Assembly: GCA_030268105.1 (NCBI GenBank)
Contig: BSDZ01000035.1
Coordinates: 653,001 to 717,000, forward strand
Length of the DNA stretch: 64,000 nt
Direction: 5' to 3'
Source: Volvox africanus
Lineage: Eukaryota > Chlorophyta > Chlorophyceae > Chlamydomonadales > Volvocaceae
Position numbers and translations under genes: made by a program. The notes beneath the pieces were generated by a model. It saw only the letters and a program-made list of their open reading frames with translations. It was not told the DNA's origin and made no database searches. Position 1 is the stretch's first letter, and every line of letters starts with the position of its first letter. Shown piece by piece: positions 1 to 10,560 of this stretch.

Positions 1-86
1 CTGATGACGTCATGTTCTTTGCTTGTAATCTAACAAGGGGTTCATATCCCCCTTCCTGCCCAGTTCCTTAAAATATAACGCAGCTT

Positions 87-1821
87 CTAACGTGCTCGAC
101 GCCACTCCTGAATCTCTTGCAATTGTTCTTGCCGCAACTTCTGCAGCTTCTGCTCCCGCGCCTGTTCTTGTTGCCTCAGTCTTTGCTGCTGCTGCTGCTG
201 CTGCAGCTTCTGCACCTGATCCTGTTGTTGCAGGGCAGATCGCCACCAGGGTAGCGATACTAAGCAACTCTGAACACCAAGTTCTATGGGCGCCACATAG
301 GTCCCGTTCGCTAACCCGGCCACCAGGTCGGCAAAGAGCGCCTCCGTGTGCTCGTATATGGTGCCACGAAGATGTGAACGGTCTATGGCGGCCGTCTTAA
401 CGCGCACATACTCGTTACGTATTTCGGTGGAGGCGTGCGGGCGGTGCACCAGAAACCCATGTGGAGACACAAGCCAAACCGTGCCGGTGGCGTTCATGGC
501 GGCTACCTGAGCAATCTTGTTGTTGCCGTACCCACGATACCTAGCAGTGTGGGGTAAGGACGGGGTCCACACGGCAGGCACGAAGCAATTGGGTGCCACC
601 ATGTGGAATGTGCAAATTGCCAGCGCCATGGACGTTGGAACCTCGGGACGCATAATGGAGAGGCCCTGGCCCCGGGGTCGCGGTGCTGGAGATTCGTGGG
701 CAATTTAGGGCTATGTTCAAGGACGGGCAGGTCGTGGGTGGCAATGCTCCAGCAAGCACCTCGAGTGGAACTACAAACGGTAATGCACAAACATGTAGCG
801 CAAAGTGGGATATTGGAACCGCTGCTGTCTGCCGCCAATTTTGTTCCCCTTCCCCTTCGATGCTCATAAAAAGATGACAATGGCCTACCTAAAGCACGAG
901 AAAATCATACCTGAAATCATACCATGTCGTCCAGAAGCGCCAGCTAATGTACCAAGGTTCGTAGTTGAGGGCATAGGTGACAGAGTACACATCCCGGCTG
1001 TCAAGCCACTTCGTAAACTGCGTCGGCCCATGGAACATTGGTTTGTGATAGGCGAAAAAGCGCAGGCAGCCGTTGAGGGCCTGCCGGATGGCCTCCTTGT
1101 CGCCCGTTGCGGCCAGGGAGTCAGCTAGCTGTTTTTCTCCGCACACGGTCGTGAAGGCGGGTAACACGTACACGGCATGCGCCCGGCAGGTAGTGGAGTA
1201 GTTTGTGAAGATTTTCGAGCTAGCCAGCGCCCCAGACAGGGAGGCCGACGGCAGCATGTCTACGTCAATATTGGCGATCAAGTCCGTATCCGCCATCAGG
1301 CGCGCATAGTTGCGCAGGCTGTTAAGCGGGTAGAGTACGATAGCAGCACGGGGATCGGCGAAGAGCTCGTACATTAAAGCCAAACGAAGCTGGCAGCCAG
1401 TGGTGACTTTGCCTTCGGAAGCCCGAAAGAGCTGGTCAATCATGGCTTCAACTTCTTCCAACGCGAGTTGGTTCTGCTCTGTCAACTGGCCCCTGGATGG
1501 GTTGAGTACGGAAAGGTACACGACTGCCGCTAGCGGGCCACGCCAAGTCCTGCATTGTGCATCCAGTTGCTCCAGTCGCTCTGAGGATAGTTGCGTAACA
1601 AGAGTTATGGGTATCCCTGCTGTCTTGTTGGACCACCATATGCGATGAGTAATAATGCAACTAGGAAGGTTATTCTTGAGGTGCGACCAGGATGTACGAT
1701 GATTACGGCAATCTTGATTTTCCAGACATTTCTTAACATGCAAAGCCTTGTCCTGAGTGTCATCACCCAAGGCCAAAGCTGCGAACATGATGATCGCCAC
1801 GAGCTGGTTAGCGCTAAACAT
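87..1821 (-). CDS. LARGE/B4GAT1-type glycosyltransferase (GT49)
   Basis: Two exons, 1821-911 and 540-87, join in phase (intron 910-541, GT-AG) to give about 454 residues. The protein begins with a hydrophobic signal/anchor segment (residues 1-19), so it probably enters the ER/Golgi. The GT49 signature is clear: YPLNSLRN near 164-171, a metal-binding DVD triad at 186-188, then HGPTQF, NYEPWYI and, across the splice junction, WYDFRYRGYGNNK followed by GFLVHRPH. These match the acceptor-binding C-terminal half of LARGE and B4GAT1 enzymes, which transfer glucuronic acid or xylose to glycans. The sugar and acceptor here cannot be told from sequence. The last ~45 residues are an unusual Gln/Arg-rich, probably coiled tail encoded by a CTG/CAG run. 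Family assignment is firm; the exact start (M at 1821) is likely because the signal sequence follows it. Confidence 0.85.
175..225. repeat. CTG/CAG trinucleotide-rich tract
   Basis: Imperfect run of GCTGCTGCTGCTGCTGCTGC type on the + strand. On the - strand it encodes the Gln-rich tail of the GT49 glycosyltransferase. Confidence 0.8.
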
Positions 1822-2800
1822 CAGTGCCCTTAGCTTGCAAGCACGATATAATTTTTAATTATTGCAACTTTGTTGGGTATGTTCCATACTGTTATTTGGA
1901 TTTCAGCAACTGAGAGGTGCGCCTGGAACCTGGATGCTATTAAAAGTCATCGTGTCTAATACTATACATCAAAATCGCTCTAAAATAGGCCAAATTTGTA
2001 GCTTGGTCGCCCTGCGACCAAGCTGTGCTTCCATCAATACCGAACATCTAGTGCCCGTTGGGCGATGAATCGTATAGTTCGAAGACACGCTTCGGTCAGG
2101 TTCTAACCTGCCTGACTCTCGTGAGCCCCTTGCACCATGCGATAAATTGGAATAAGCCCCCAATCGCGATACGAACTGCAAAACCGGAACTTGGTCAAAA
2201 GGCGGGCGTTACTTAGATTCTCACCAGTTCATGATATTGCGCCGCCATTCGCTTCACTCAATTGCAAGCTAATAAAATGGATGCGCCTCCGCTGATTCGC
2301 CTTGCGTGGCGTGAACCTACACCCATGCTTCGAAGTGTCCTGGAGCCTCTCGTTTCTTTGGTCGGTCGACTCTTGTCTTGAGGAGGATTGTTCAAATCTG
2401 TTGGATCTTAAACTTTGCAGAGGTCGGTTGCACCTTGCGCTGAGGAGACGTCAACCATCGAAAAGTGGTGGCTAACGTGCCAGTCGAACGAGTGCCTGAT
2501 CCTATGGATCCTTGGACTGCTCGGTAACTTCATAATTTGGTCGGGGCTGCTTCACCCCTGCCCCTTTGACCCCCCCCCCTTGCTTCTGCTCTTCACCGCT
2601 GCCAATGGGTTTCTCCAACATGGCGGAGAGTACAGGGTGCCTGCCAAGAGTTCCATGAATGGTTATTATACCAGGCACCACCTGAGACTCTCTTGATGTG
2701 TGGCCCTATAGTCATTGTGGATAACCTTTGGTGTCCCAGCATCCTGGCCACCTCCGTGCCTATCGCCGCCCCAGCGCATAGTGCACTGGCTGCGGTCACC
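1822..2800. other. gene-free region with a dispersed repeat motif
   Basis: No open frame here has family resemblance or splice-consistent structure. The region is more AT-rich than flanking exons. Around 2104-2146 it carries a motif (CCTGACTCTCGTGAGCCC then CACCATGCGAT) seen again near 7262. A run of nine C lies near 2570. It contains the presumed promoter of the glycosyltransferase, but I can point to no specific element. Confidence 0.5.
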
Positions 2801-2836
2801 AATCATCTTTCAACATAGCCTAAAGGCTATATTGGC

Positions 2837-3640
2837 GTGGTCCTGGCAAAAACGTCAGTGGTCACTGGAACCCGTGCGACAGCACCATCATGTGCGGGTA
2901 TACCACAGGCGATAGGCATACTGCAGCTCGCTCAGGAAATTCTTGACGCACTGCAGTTTCACGCCTTTGGGATTTTAAAGTTTCACACCTTGTATCTGCA
3001 TCTGTGCTGCCTCATGCTGCCTATGAGGCGCACCCCTTTCTCCATAGCTTATGGTTGAGGCATTTGGCTATCTAGTATACCTAAATTAACGGGGGCACGG
3101 CATCGGCAAGCCCCTGCTCTCTGATTTGTGGGATTTGACACATGGGCGGTCCGAGTACGGTGTGTGCCCCTTACCGCCCGTGGGATCTGGTTTGCAGGTT
3201 CGGAGCACTCTTCTGCACATCAAAGGGTTGGAGACGAAGACCCATCATGGCCGCCATGTCATGGTTCGACCTTACCAGGAGCCTGTCCACTGGAGACTCT
3301 CTCCCCTCACATGGATGCCTGCCGTACCGCCGAAACACCCATACAGATATATCTGTTCACTTGTGGGGTTCAATCCTACTGAATACTCTCTTAGTACCGA
3401 AGCGTTGGCGCATTGCTTGAACTTGCATCTGAAGACAGCTGGTCTATTTGGTGGAGAGGCTGTGCAAAGCTTTTGGAGAGGCTCCGCCATGCTTCCTGGC
3501 AACACGGCATGCTCCACAAGGGAGCCTTTGAGAGTGAAATGCAAAATCCTGCAGCAACGCTTTTTGTGTGAAGCTGATTACTCTTTCGCTCCTGTAGACA
3601 GGGCGGGAGGACGCATTTAGGGTCTTTGGAGCACCTAGCC
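2837..3640 (+). mobile_element. decayed tyrosine-recombinase (DIRS-like) element
   Basis: In the + frame running 3126-3620 the translation reads STEALAHCLNLHLKTAGLFG and then AVQSFWRG. This resembles the C-terminal half of tyrosine recombinases of green-algal DIRS-like elements, where a helix-rich stretch precedes the HSFRRG box carrying the catalytic His/Arg. Here the His is Gln and the first Arg of the box is Trp. The frame loses similarity just after this box and no catalytic Tyr is recognisable. Upstream frames from 2837 may hold earlier parts broken by frameshifts. I see no reverse transcriptase or terminal repeats. This is inference from motif memory; a simple long ORF by chance is the alternative. 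Confidence 0.4.
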
Positions 3641-4621
3641 GAACCCTCTAAACTTAGAAACTGTTTTGCATCATGTGTGTCACAACCAGACCGGACCAGA
3701 AGACCCAAGCGACCTAAATGTCATATGCTAACAGCGGCAGCATCAGGAGTGCAGCTGTGTACACTTCTCAGCAGCCGGGCGAAAAATGAAAGCTAGGTAT
3801 ATTGCAATACTACCGCCAGCTCTACACGTTTCTGTAACTAGCAAGCAATTGGCTCGTTGGCTTACAGAATGAGGAAATCACTTGACAAGCAATAGGGTTT
3901 GATCAACACCGCCAAACTGCGCCGTGCTAAATGCGCCAAGCCCTCTTACCTTCCGTATGCCATGGAACCTCTCTGGCGCAAGTCACCTGCCACCCCGCGA
4001 ATGGCGCTCACGCGTCGCTGCTTGATTTCAAATGGACACCACCATACCTCGGAATTGCTCTTGACCAGCACCCAATTAATGGCCCACAACTCACCCTACA
4101 CCTTCCTGCTGGCAGTCTCCAAACCCTTTGTGCAGCGCGAATGCCTGCAGGAGCAGAAGACTGCAAAGCCCTCGAAAAAGCTGGATTGTGTAATCGCTGC
4201 GCTGGATACAACAGCTCTCGTTGACCCCAGAGCAGAATAACAGACCGTTGCGGACTATGGTGCTTACATCCCCGACCGTACCATCAGTATCGCCGACGCT
4301 CCTGCATAGGGGAGTCATAATAATTTCATTATAATTTCGCAAGCACGAGGCTACTGATTTAACAGCAATACTACTGATGGACAAAAAAATCGACACGAGG
4401 GCCAGAGTCTCCTTGCATCCAGCTCACATCCGAATCCTCAACCCCAAAAGGTAAAAAGACCACAGAGATGTTTATCGTTGACAAATTTCATACAACAATA
4501 AAGAACATTTTCCACTGGTGCTCGACAGAATTCCAAGCCCCCAAACGCCCTAAGGCTGCAAACATGTCGACTGTAACTGCATAGATGCATGCAGTGCTCC
4601 GCCAGCGCTCCGTCAGCAATA
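3641..4621. other. gene-free region downstream of LUC7 copy 1
   Basis: Only short overlapping frames without recognisable domains. It holds the 3' flank of the LUC7-like gene on the - strand. No clear repeat or RNA gene seen. Confidence 0.45.
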
Positions 4622-6979
4622 TCACTGCAAGGGGGGTGTCAGAACCGCTGCAGACTTAAGCCATGGCTCGTTTCTTGCTTACCTCGAAATAGCCGTCGCG
4701 TGGCCGGTCGCGGTAGCTACTGCCGCTGGCGTATGATCCTGACCTATAACCGTCATCGCCACGCCGGTCATACTCACGCCGGTCGTCGTAGCTCCGTCCC
4801 CTACCACCATCTTCATAGCCGCGGCCTCGGGAGCCGTCGTGACCACGCCCGCGGTAGTCGTCATTGCACCGGCTGCGGCCGTCCTCATATGCCCTGCTCC
4901 GCCCGTCATCATATCCCCTGCCGCGGCTGTCGTAGCCCCTGTCGCCTCGCCTGTAGGTCAAAATGGCGAAGTTAAGTCATCTGCCATCAACCAGAAGAGC
5001 ATGTAACGAGTTGCTTTATTCGAAGTTCAATACTCCACAAAATACCATACATCAAATCACCACAGTTCGTCGAAGCCCAAGAGGTGGAGTATGACATGCA
5101 GTCGAAAATTAGGCTAGCACAGATAATACCTCCGAAATACAATCCTTTAAAATCAGGTCATTGAAGTATGTACCAAGCTTGAAAACTCCCCAATAATCAA
5201 CATCAAAGCATGCCCATGGCAGACGGGTCGAGCACATGATGGTACCAGTTGGACAAACTCGCCTGCTATCGACCTCTCGCCCGCTGTCATTCCGACGGTC
5301 ATCGTAGCCGGCACTGCGGCCCCGGCTCTCGTAGCCACCCCGATCGTCATATGAGCCACGCTCCCGGCTGACATGCTCTCGCCTGTGTACCGCGAATATG
5401 GAAACACGGGCAACACATACATGACAAAAATAACAGGGCAAGAAAGCGGAGCGATTTCGATGCAAGGGCATAAGCAAAACCGTCAACCGGGTGGCAGCAG
5501 CTGTCCCTCACCTGACTGGCGATCGCTCCCGCTCACGGTGGCTGGGTTCCTCCCCGACCTGGGGAGGAGCGCTGCGCTCCCGTACTGTCGGCTCTGGCTC
5601 ACGTGACCGTGACCGCTCAAACTTGTTCTGAAGCTCCGCATACTTTTCCCGTATGGCCTTCCAGCCAAGGTACTGCTTGCCCGTCAAGTGTTCCTGGACC
5701 AAAAGGAAACCAGGCGAGGCAGAAAGCTTTTGAGCCAGTGCACCGACATGTTGAAATTTACAAGTGCAAACGCCTTTGCAAAATACACTACCAATGCGTG
5801 GCAGTACCACCAATGCAATGGCGATGTCGGCACCCAAGTACCCCATGCACTTTGCCCTTGCAACACTTTGCTGTCAACATCCGACCCCCAACACGGCCCG
5901 ATCCCATGTGGGAATGAAATGCTCATCTTGACGCACGCTCCCTGTACAACAAGCAGGGCACCGGTACCCTAAGACCATGCGGGCGCGCGTGTCCGAGCCA
6001 GTCCATACTTACCTGCGCAGCCAACATGCTTGGGGTCGGCTGGGACGAGGAACGTACCTGCCGCCGCTGGTCATTATCCGTACTGTTGATGAAGACACCA
6101 CAGATGTCGCACACGCTCATAGTGCGTTCGGGAGCGGTTAGGTTTCGGTGCAGGCGATCATGCTGCGCTTGCATTTCCTGGGCCTGCTGTGCCAGCGCCA
6201 TGGAAACATCCACGTCGCCAGCCTCACCGGCTTCCTGGCTCTTGTGGAGGAGCTCTGAATCACAGTAAGGAAACAATCGCGGCATCCAAGTCAATGCTCT
6301 CTGGCTCAGTTCGCAGCGTCTGGAGTCCGACACGGCACCCCTGAAACACCTGGGACCCCACCTTTCATCCACTTCCCCTTGCCTTCACCCTCCTCAACCA
6401 GTACCTTTCGCCTTGGCCTGCATCTCTGCTAAGCGAGTCGCGTCATCTGGTTTTAGGGGACGAGCGCTGCTTTCGGCTTCTGCTCGCTCCTTGGACTTGG
6501 CAATCTTCCGGTCCATCTCCCGAATAAGATCTTCAAGAACCTTCATGAGCCGCCGCTCGTACCTATACGATAGCATACAAATATATTCAAGTCGTCACTC
6601 TGTGACCAGCACGCCAGCCGTGGCAAGACAGGCAACCTACCTTTCGTGCTCGCGCGGGTCCTGCTTATCGTATTCTGCCTGCAACTCCGGCCATCCTATG
6701 TGGTCCTCATGCAGCTCATATGGACATGGCCCTGCAAAAAGTGTGCATATAGGCCACGGCCCCGTTCAAGTGTCGGAATAAAACTTTCCGTAAGCAACGA
6801 TACTTACCTAAGTCGCTTCGAGTGTTTTTAAATAAGCCATTTGGGCAAAGGCCCGCAAGCGCATATTTGCAAACTGTTGGGTCATCGAATCGGATCCTCC
6901 TATTAGAGCGCTGCCCCAAGGGCACGTTCCTCTCTTTTCCCATTAGCTCGTCCAGCATGGCGCGCATGGCGTCCACCAT
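4622..6979 (-). CDS. LUC7: LUC7-like U1 snRNP splicing factor, copy 1
   Basis: Exons 6979-6808, 6731-6641, 6562-6405, 6254-6058, 5693-5512, 5382-5263 and 4950-4683 join in phase into 396 residues; the next acceptor (4625) would give an immediate TGA at 4624-4622. Reading through the last donor instead ends at 4656 after seven more residues. LUC7 proteins belong to U1 snRNP and help choose 5' splice sites. The start LDELMGKERN is that of the LUC7L3 subgroup. The CCCH finger has Cys37, Cys45, Cys60 and His65. A helical KVLEDLIREMDRKIAKSKER region follows, then the second finger (CDIC ... EHLTGKQYLGW), in which the usual last His is Tyr. The C-terminus is Arg/Tyr/Gly/Asp-rich with YDDRGG-type repeats instead of a classic RS tail. 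Intron 5262-4951 has a GC donor. A near-identical paralogue lies 39.7 kb away. Confidence 0.88.
4951..5262 (-). other. GC-AG intron in LUC7 copy 1
   Basis: The only phase-compatible donor between the exons 5382-5263 and 4950-4683 reads CAG|GCGAGT, a GT consensus with C at position two, paired with the acceptor ACAG. Neighbouring GT dinucleotides give the wrong phase. Copy 2 has the same site. Confidence 0.7.
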
Positions 6980-7240
6980 CCTGACTGACTGTTAAAAATT
7001 TTGCTTTGGACAAAAAATGGAGCCTCGTGTGTTATTGGGCTTCTGTATGATACTTCGCTTAGTTCCTTATTTAGTTTTAGATAATCTCATTCTCCGTTAA
7101 ATTTGGACTTAACGCGTTATCCCAAAACACCCTTAACGTTTTTGTACGGCAATGTTGCTGCCAGTTTCTGCTGTCCATATGCCTGTATATATGCTGTATG
7201 GGCTAGATTGAATGGGACGATCAATTTATAGTGCGATGAA
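6980..7240. other. AT-rich 5' flank of LUC7 copy 1
   Basis: AT-rich sequence just upstream of the LUC7 start codon (- strand); presumably promoter and 5' UTR. It does not resemble the 5' flank of copy 2 (above 46676). No defined element recognised. Confidence 0.35.
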
Positions 7241-9535
7241 CGTGCTTACATTTGGTTATAATCTGCCTGACTCCCGTGAGCCCGTAACACCATGCGATTC
7301 CCCCTTACTCCTCCCAATGCGACCCCGCCCATACATGCTACAGTGCCTCCAGACTCTATCTTCGGCCCGATTGAAGTTGACCACGTAAATGTTGACTCTT
7401 TAGATTTTAACTCTTGGCACGCAGCAGGGCATGCTCCTGACTTGGGCAAATTGGTTGATCTACCCGCTTGACTCCCTCCTGGAATCTGTATGGAACAGTT
7501 CTGGGGGAGTTGCGGTCATGCTGTTACCCCCCCTTCTGATCTATTTTTCTCACATCTTCTGAAACAGTGACAACAGCAGTAGCTGCAGCTGCAGCTGAAA
7601 CTTGCGAAGATCCGTCAGCACATGCCTCCGTTCAAACGTTGGATTTTGAGAGTAATCGGGATCTCATCGCTACAGGTGGCGCCAACCTTCACCCAGCAAC
7701 ACCCATAGTACGCTGTAGTTGGTCGGACGATGGCTGTATCGTGATTTGTTACAGGGCTGACGACTGACGGGTTCCACTCTGAGGGTAACCTGCTGGCGCA
7801 TCATGATGCACCTAAGTTTGCCCACATGGGTTTATCTATCCAATCTGCGGTCATACCAACTATAGTGCATACGGATTCTGGATCAGCCACTCGAATTCAT
7901 CCCCACTCTATCGGGTCCTAACTTCCAAGCCCTAGCCAACCGACCCCAACAAACATAGGGGCTTGATATAGCCTGACAACTTCCTGCCCCACACACACAT
8001 CGATTTCATTTCGTTGGTACCCTCGTTCTTCTTAACCCCGAATCTCAAACGGTTCCGTACACAAACTAGTTCAGGTTTTGCAGCTCCTGGATCCGATTCC
8101 ACGCAAATAGTATATATGTATCGCTGTTCCTACCAGGTGCCGCGCCCAGGTTCCGGTATCAGAAGCCACAGAGGTTTCAAGCCTCGGTTCCTCGTCTGCG
8201 TTTCGCGTCCACATGGTAGTAGATGGCGGCAATTCCCCTTCACCATTTGCCTCACGGCTCAGATATTAGTACACCACTCCATGACACCGCGCGCATGTGT
8301 ATTCCGCGTGATGGGTAAGAAGAGCACTAACCTTCCGTTCTGGTATTCTGTTTCTATATATAGAAACTGATCATATCCGGGTAAAAGATAACATACGGTC
8401 GTACGTCATCACCACTGGCTTAAACTTGGCCTGCTGTTTACACCGGCGTTATGCAGGCCAGTGCTTGCCCAGCAATGCTTGCTATATGGTAGTCTCCCGA
8501 CGTGGCAAATCCTTCTACCCTAAACACCCTGCTCTAGCAGAACTAGTTTTACATGATGCTCTACTACTGCAGAAGTGGTTGTACGCATTATTGTATAGAC
8601 CAACAAGTCCCTTATCATGACCTACGAGATCTCCTTATGTTTACTTGCAAGTGAATAACCTTTAACGATTTGTCTGTGCTTTGCTTAGCTATTGTGTTTC
8701 GCCGACCTATCAGAAACGCATCTCTCCTAGTTTGCAGGCTTTTAGCCTCTTGGGGTGTTGGGGTGTGATACTGTCGTAACCCGTTTGAGATTTGAACCTG
8801 GATTCGGAAAGGTCGTACCTCGCAACCTTAGACTGGTTTTTTTAACGAGCCTAAAAACTATGCCGATTTCTAATTGACTCCTCCTTCCATCCGGGATTGA
8901 GAGAAAGCTGCCTTTTTGCAAGTGAAATTTTCATGCGCAAGTGGTTTCGTCCTCTGCGACCTTGATATATCCGTCAGCTAAACATACTAAGGGTTTTCGT
9001 ACATAGTTTCAACCTGGGGTGGATGTTTCAATTGTGAATATTCGCTCAAACGGTGTCTAACACTGCTCTTTGTACACTTTCCAGAGCAGCTTAAGCGGAA
9101 TTGCCTTCATGATCTGTAGTTGGTTTCACGCGTGCTATTGCATTTGATGCCCTTCGGGATATCACCGGCAAGCACCTGACTGGCTCTCTGCGTTTCTCCA
9201 TTGACAGAGCGGGACTCCAAATTTACCTGCGTGTGGGTGTCCCCTGCCACACCCCCGTTGTATCTTTTGCCTACCGCTCTGAATCGTCCGCCCTGTTGGC
9301 AAGAGTCCTGTGACTACTGTGTTACCTACCACGGCTGACTCACGAGGGAGTAACGACTGTTCCATCTACCTGTGGTCTGATAATTTTGTAGTACTTGTAT
9401 ATGTTCGGCACACACTTCCACGATATAAAGGTGCAGAAACACTTTATCAGCATCTCGAGATACCTTTGCGGCTCTCGACTACGACAGGTTTCTTGCCGGG
9501 TGGGTTCACGTTTAAGCAGAGTTCAGATACCCAAT
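7241..9535. other. gene-free region with probable retroelement debris
   Basis: Repeats the motif at 7262-7300 also found near 2104. In + frames near 7775-7910 the translation includes HTDSGSATRI, which recalls the aspartic protease site (D-S/T-G) of retroelement polyproteins. Frames are interrupted and no reverse transcriptase or integrase could be read. A TGTTGGGGTGTGATAC stretch near 8758 has the look of an LTR start. I regard this as degraded retroelement sequence at low confidence. Confidence 0.3.
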
Positions 9536-9539
9536 GAGT

Positions 9540-9633
9540 GGAGCCGCGAGGGAAGTAAACAGCGCACGGATCCGGTATTAAAATAAGCATCAGATCCGTA
9601 TAATGCGCTATTTACTTCCCTCCTTGCGGCTCC
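9540..9633. repeat. long imperfect inverted repeat
   Basis: The left arm (9540-9573) starts GGAGCCGCGAGGGAAGTAAA and the reverse complement of the right arm (9594-9633) starts GGAGCCGCAAGGAGGGAAGT. Beyond that both continue with AAA, AGCGCA and CGGAT, separated by small indels. The spacer is about 20 bases. It could form a hairpin or be the remnant of a MITE-like element. Confidence 0.75.
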
Positions 9634-10560
9634 AAAGTAACAAGCAACCTGCCCTACCTAAGTAGGTCTCCAGCACTGTCCGCCACTGTAGCATGATTGT
9701 TTGCTGCAATAATTTTATGATTAACACGTTACACACAAAACGATCCCCTGCAACAGGCCCATGTCAAAAGGTGAGCCAGGAATCATCATGGCGTTTCACA
9801 TCAGTACTGTGTCAACCTAGAGGCTATAACCATGGGCTACACCAGTCACCGTGTCACCATAGGCTCTCACCGCTGTGTAATCTTCGCATGGAGGCCACAG
9901 CACTACTCTCCACAGTAGGCTTTGGATGCCACCTAGATCGGCTGCAGCAGCAAATTACCAGGAGCCAAATGTCGGTGCCTTGGTGTCTATAGGATTACTC
10001 AGGCTGCTACAAGTATGAGCACTGCTGACTCCAGGTTTTTGCTTTATAGTTAATCACCACGCTGTCTGCTGCCCCATTACTCCCCGCTCATCTAAGAGCC
10101 GTGGCTGTGTTATTTAATGTGATTAAAAACCCGTGCAGTGTCCCAGGATGAAGGCAACCCATCTCTACGATCTCTCATCACTCAGTGGTACCCCGTGTAG
10201 GGCTTTAATAAGACAAATTCGGTGATAATAGCCTCGTGTGCATTAAGACTCTCACCATCGCATGTATCTGCTAGGAATAACACTCAGGTGCAACGGCATT
10301 CTTTGCACCAGCCGCTTCCATGGTCTGGCATACTCAACATGCATTATTCACTGCAGTGAACAACTAGTTCGACATTAGCAGTGTTCTGATGGGTGTTGCC
10401 TACCTGACTGTCGCAGCACCCCTTGCACTGCAGGCTTCCCGCTCAACTCAGATCTGCCACCACAGGACTACATATCGTTGCAGTTAGTGTTCTTGAGCCC
10501 TAGACATCTGCCTTCAGGGACGGCACCGCTGTTCACCACGGTGGGGCTGACGCGCTAAGG
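9634..10560. other. gene-free region flanking the tandem repeat
   Basis: No plausible gene. Scattered words such as CACCACAG and GGCTCATG resemble the tandem units downstream and may be older, more decayed units. Confidence 0.35.

Noticed and set aside
5109..5486. A 125-codon - strand ORF in LUC7 (and its twin at 44809-45186) as a separate protein
   Set aside because: It is exon 6 of LUC7 read on into the GC-AG intron; only the REHVSRERGSYDD part is coding.
6022..6038. A possible 16-base micro-exon between LUC7 exons 4 and 5 (AAG|CATG...CAG|GTAAGT)
   Set aside because: Its length breaks the reading frame, and joining exons 4 and 5 directly aligns with other LUC7 proteins without a gap.
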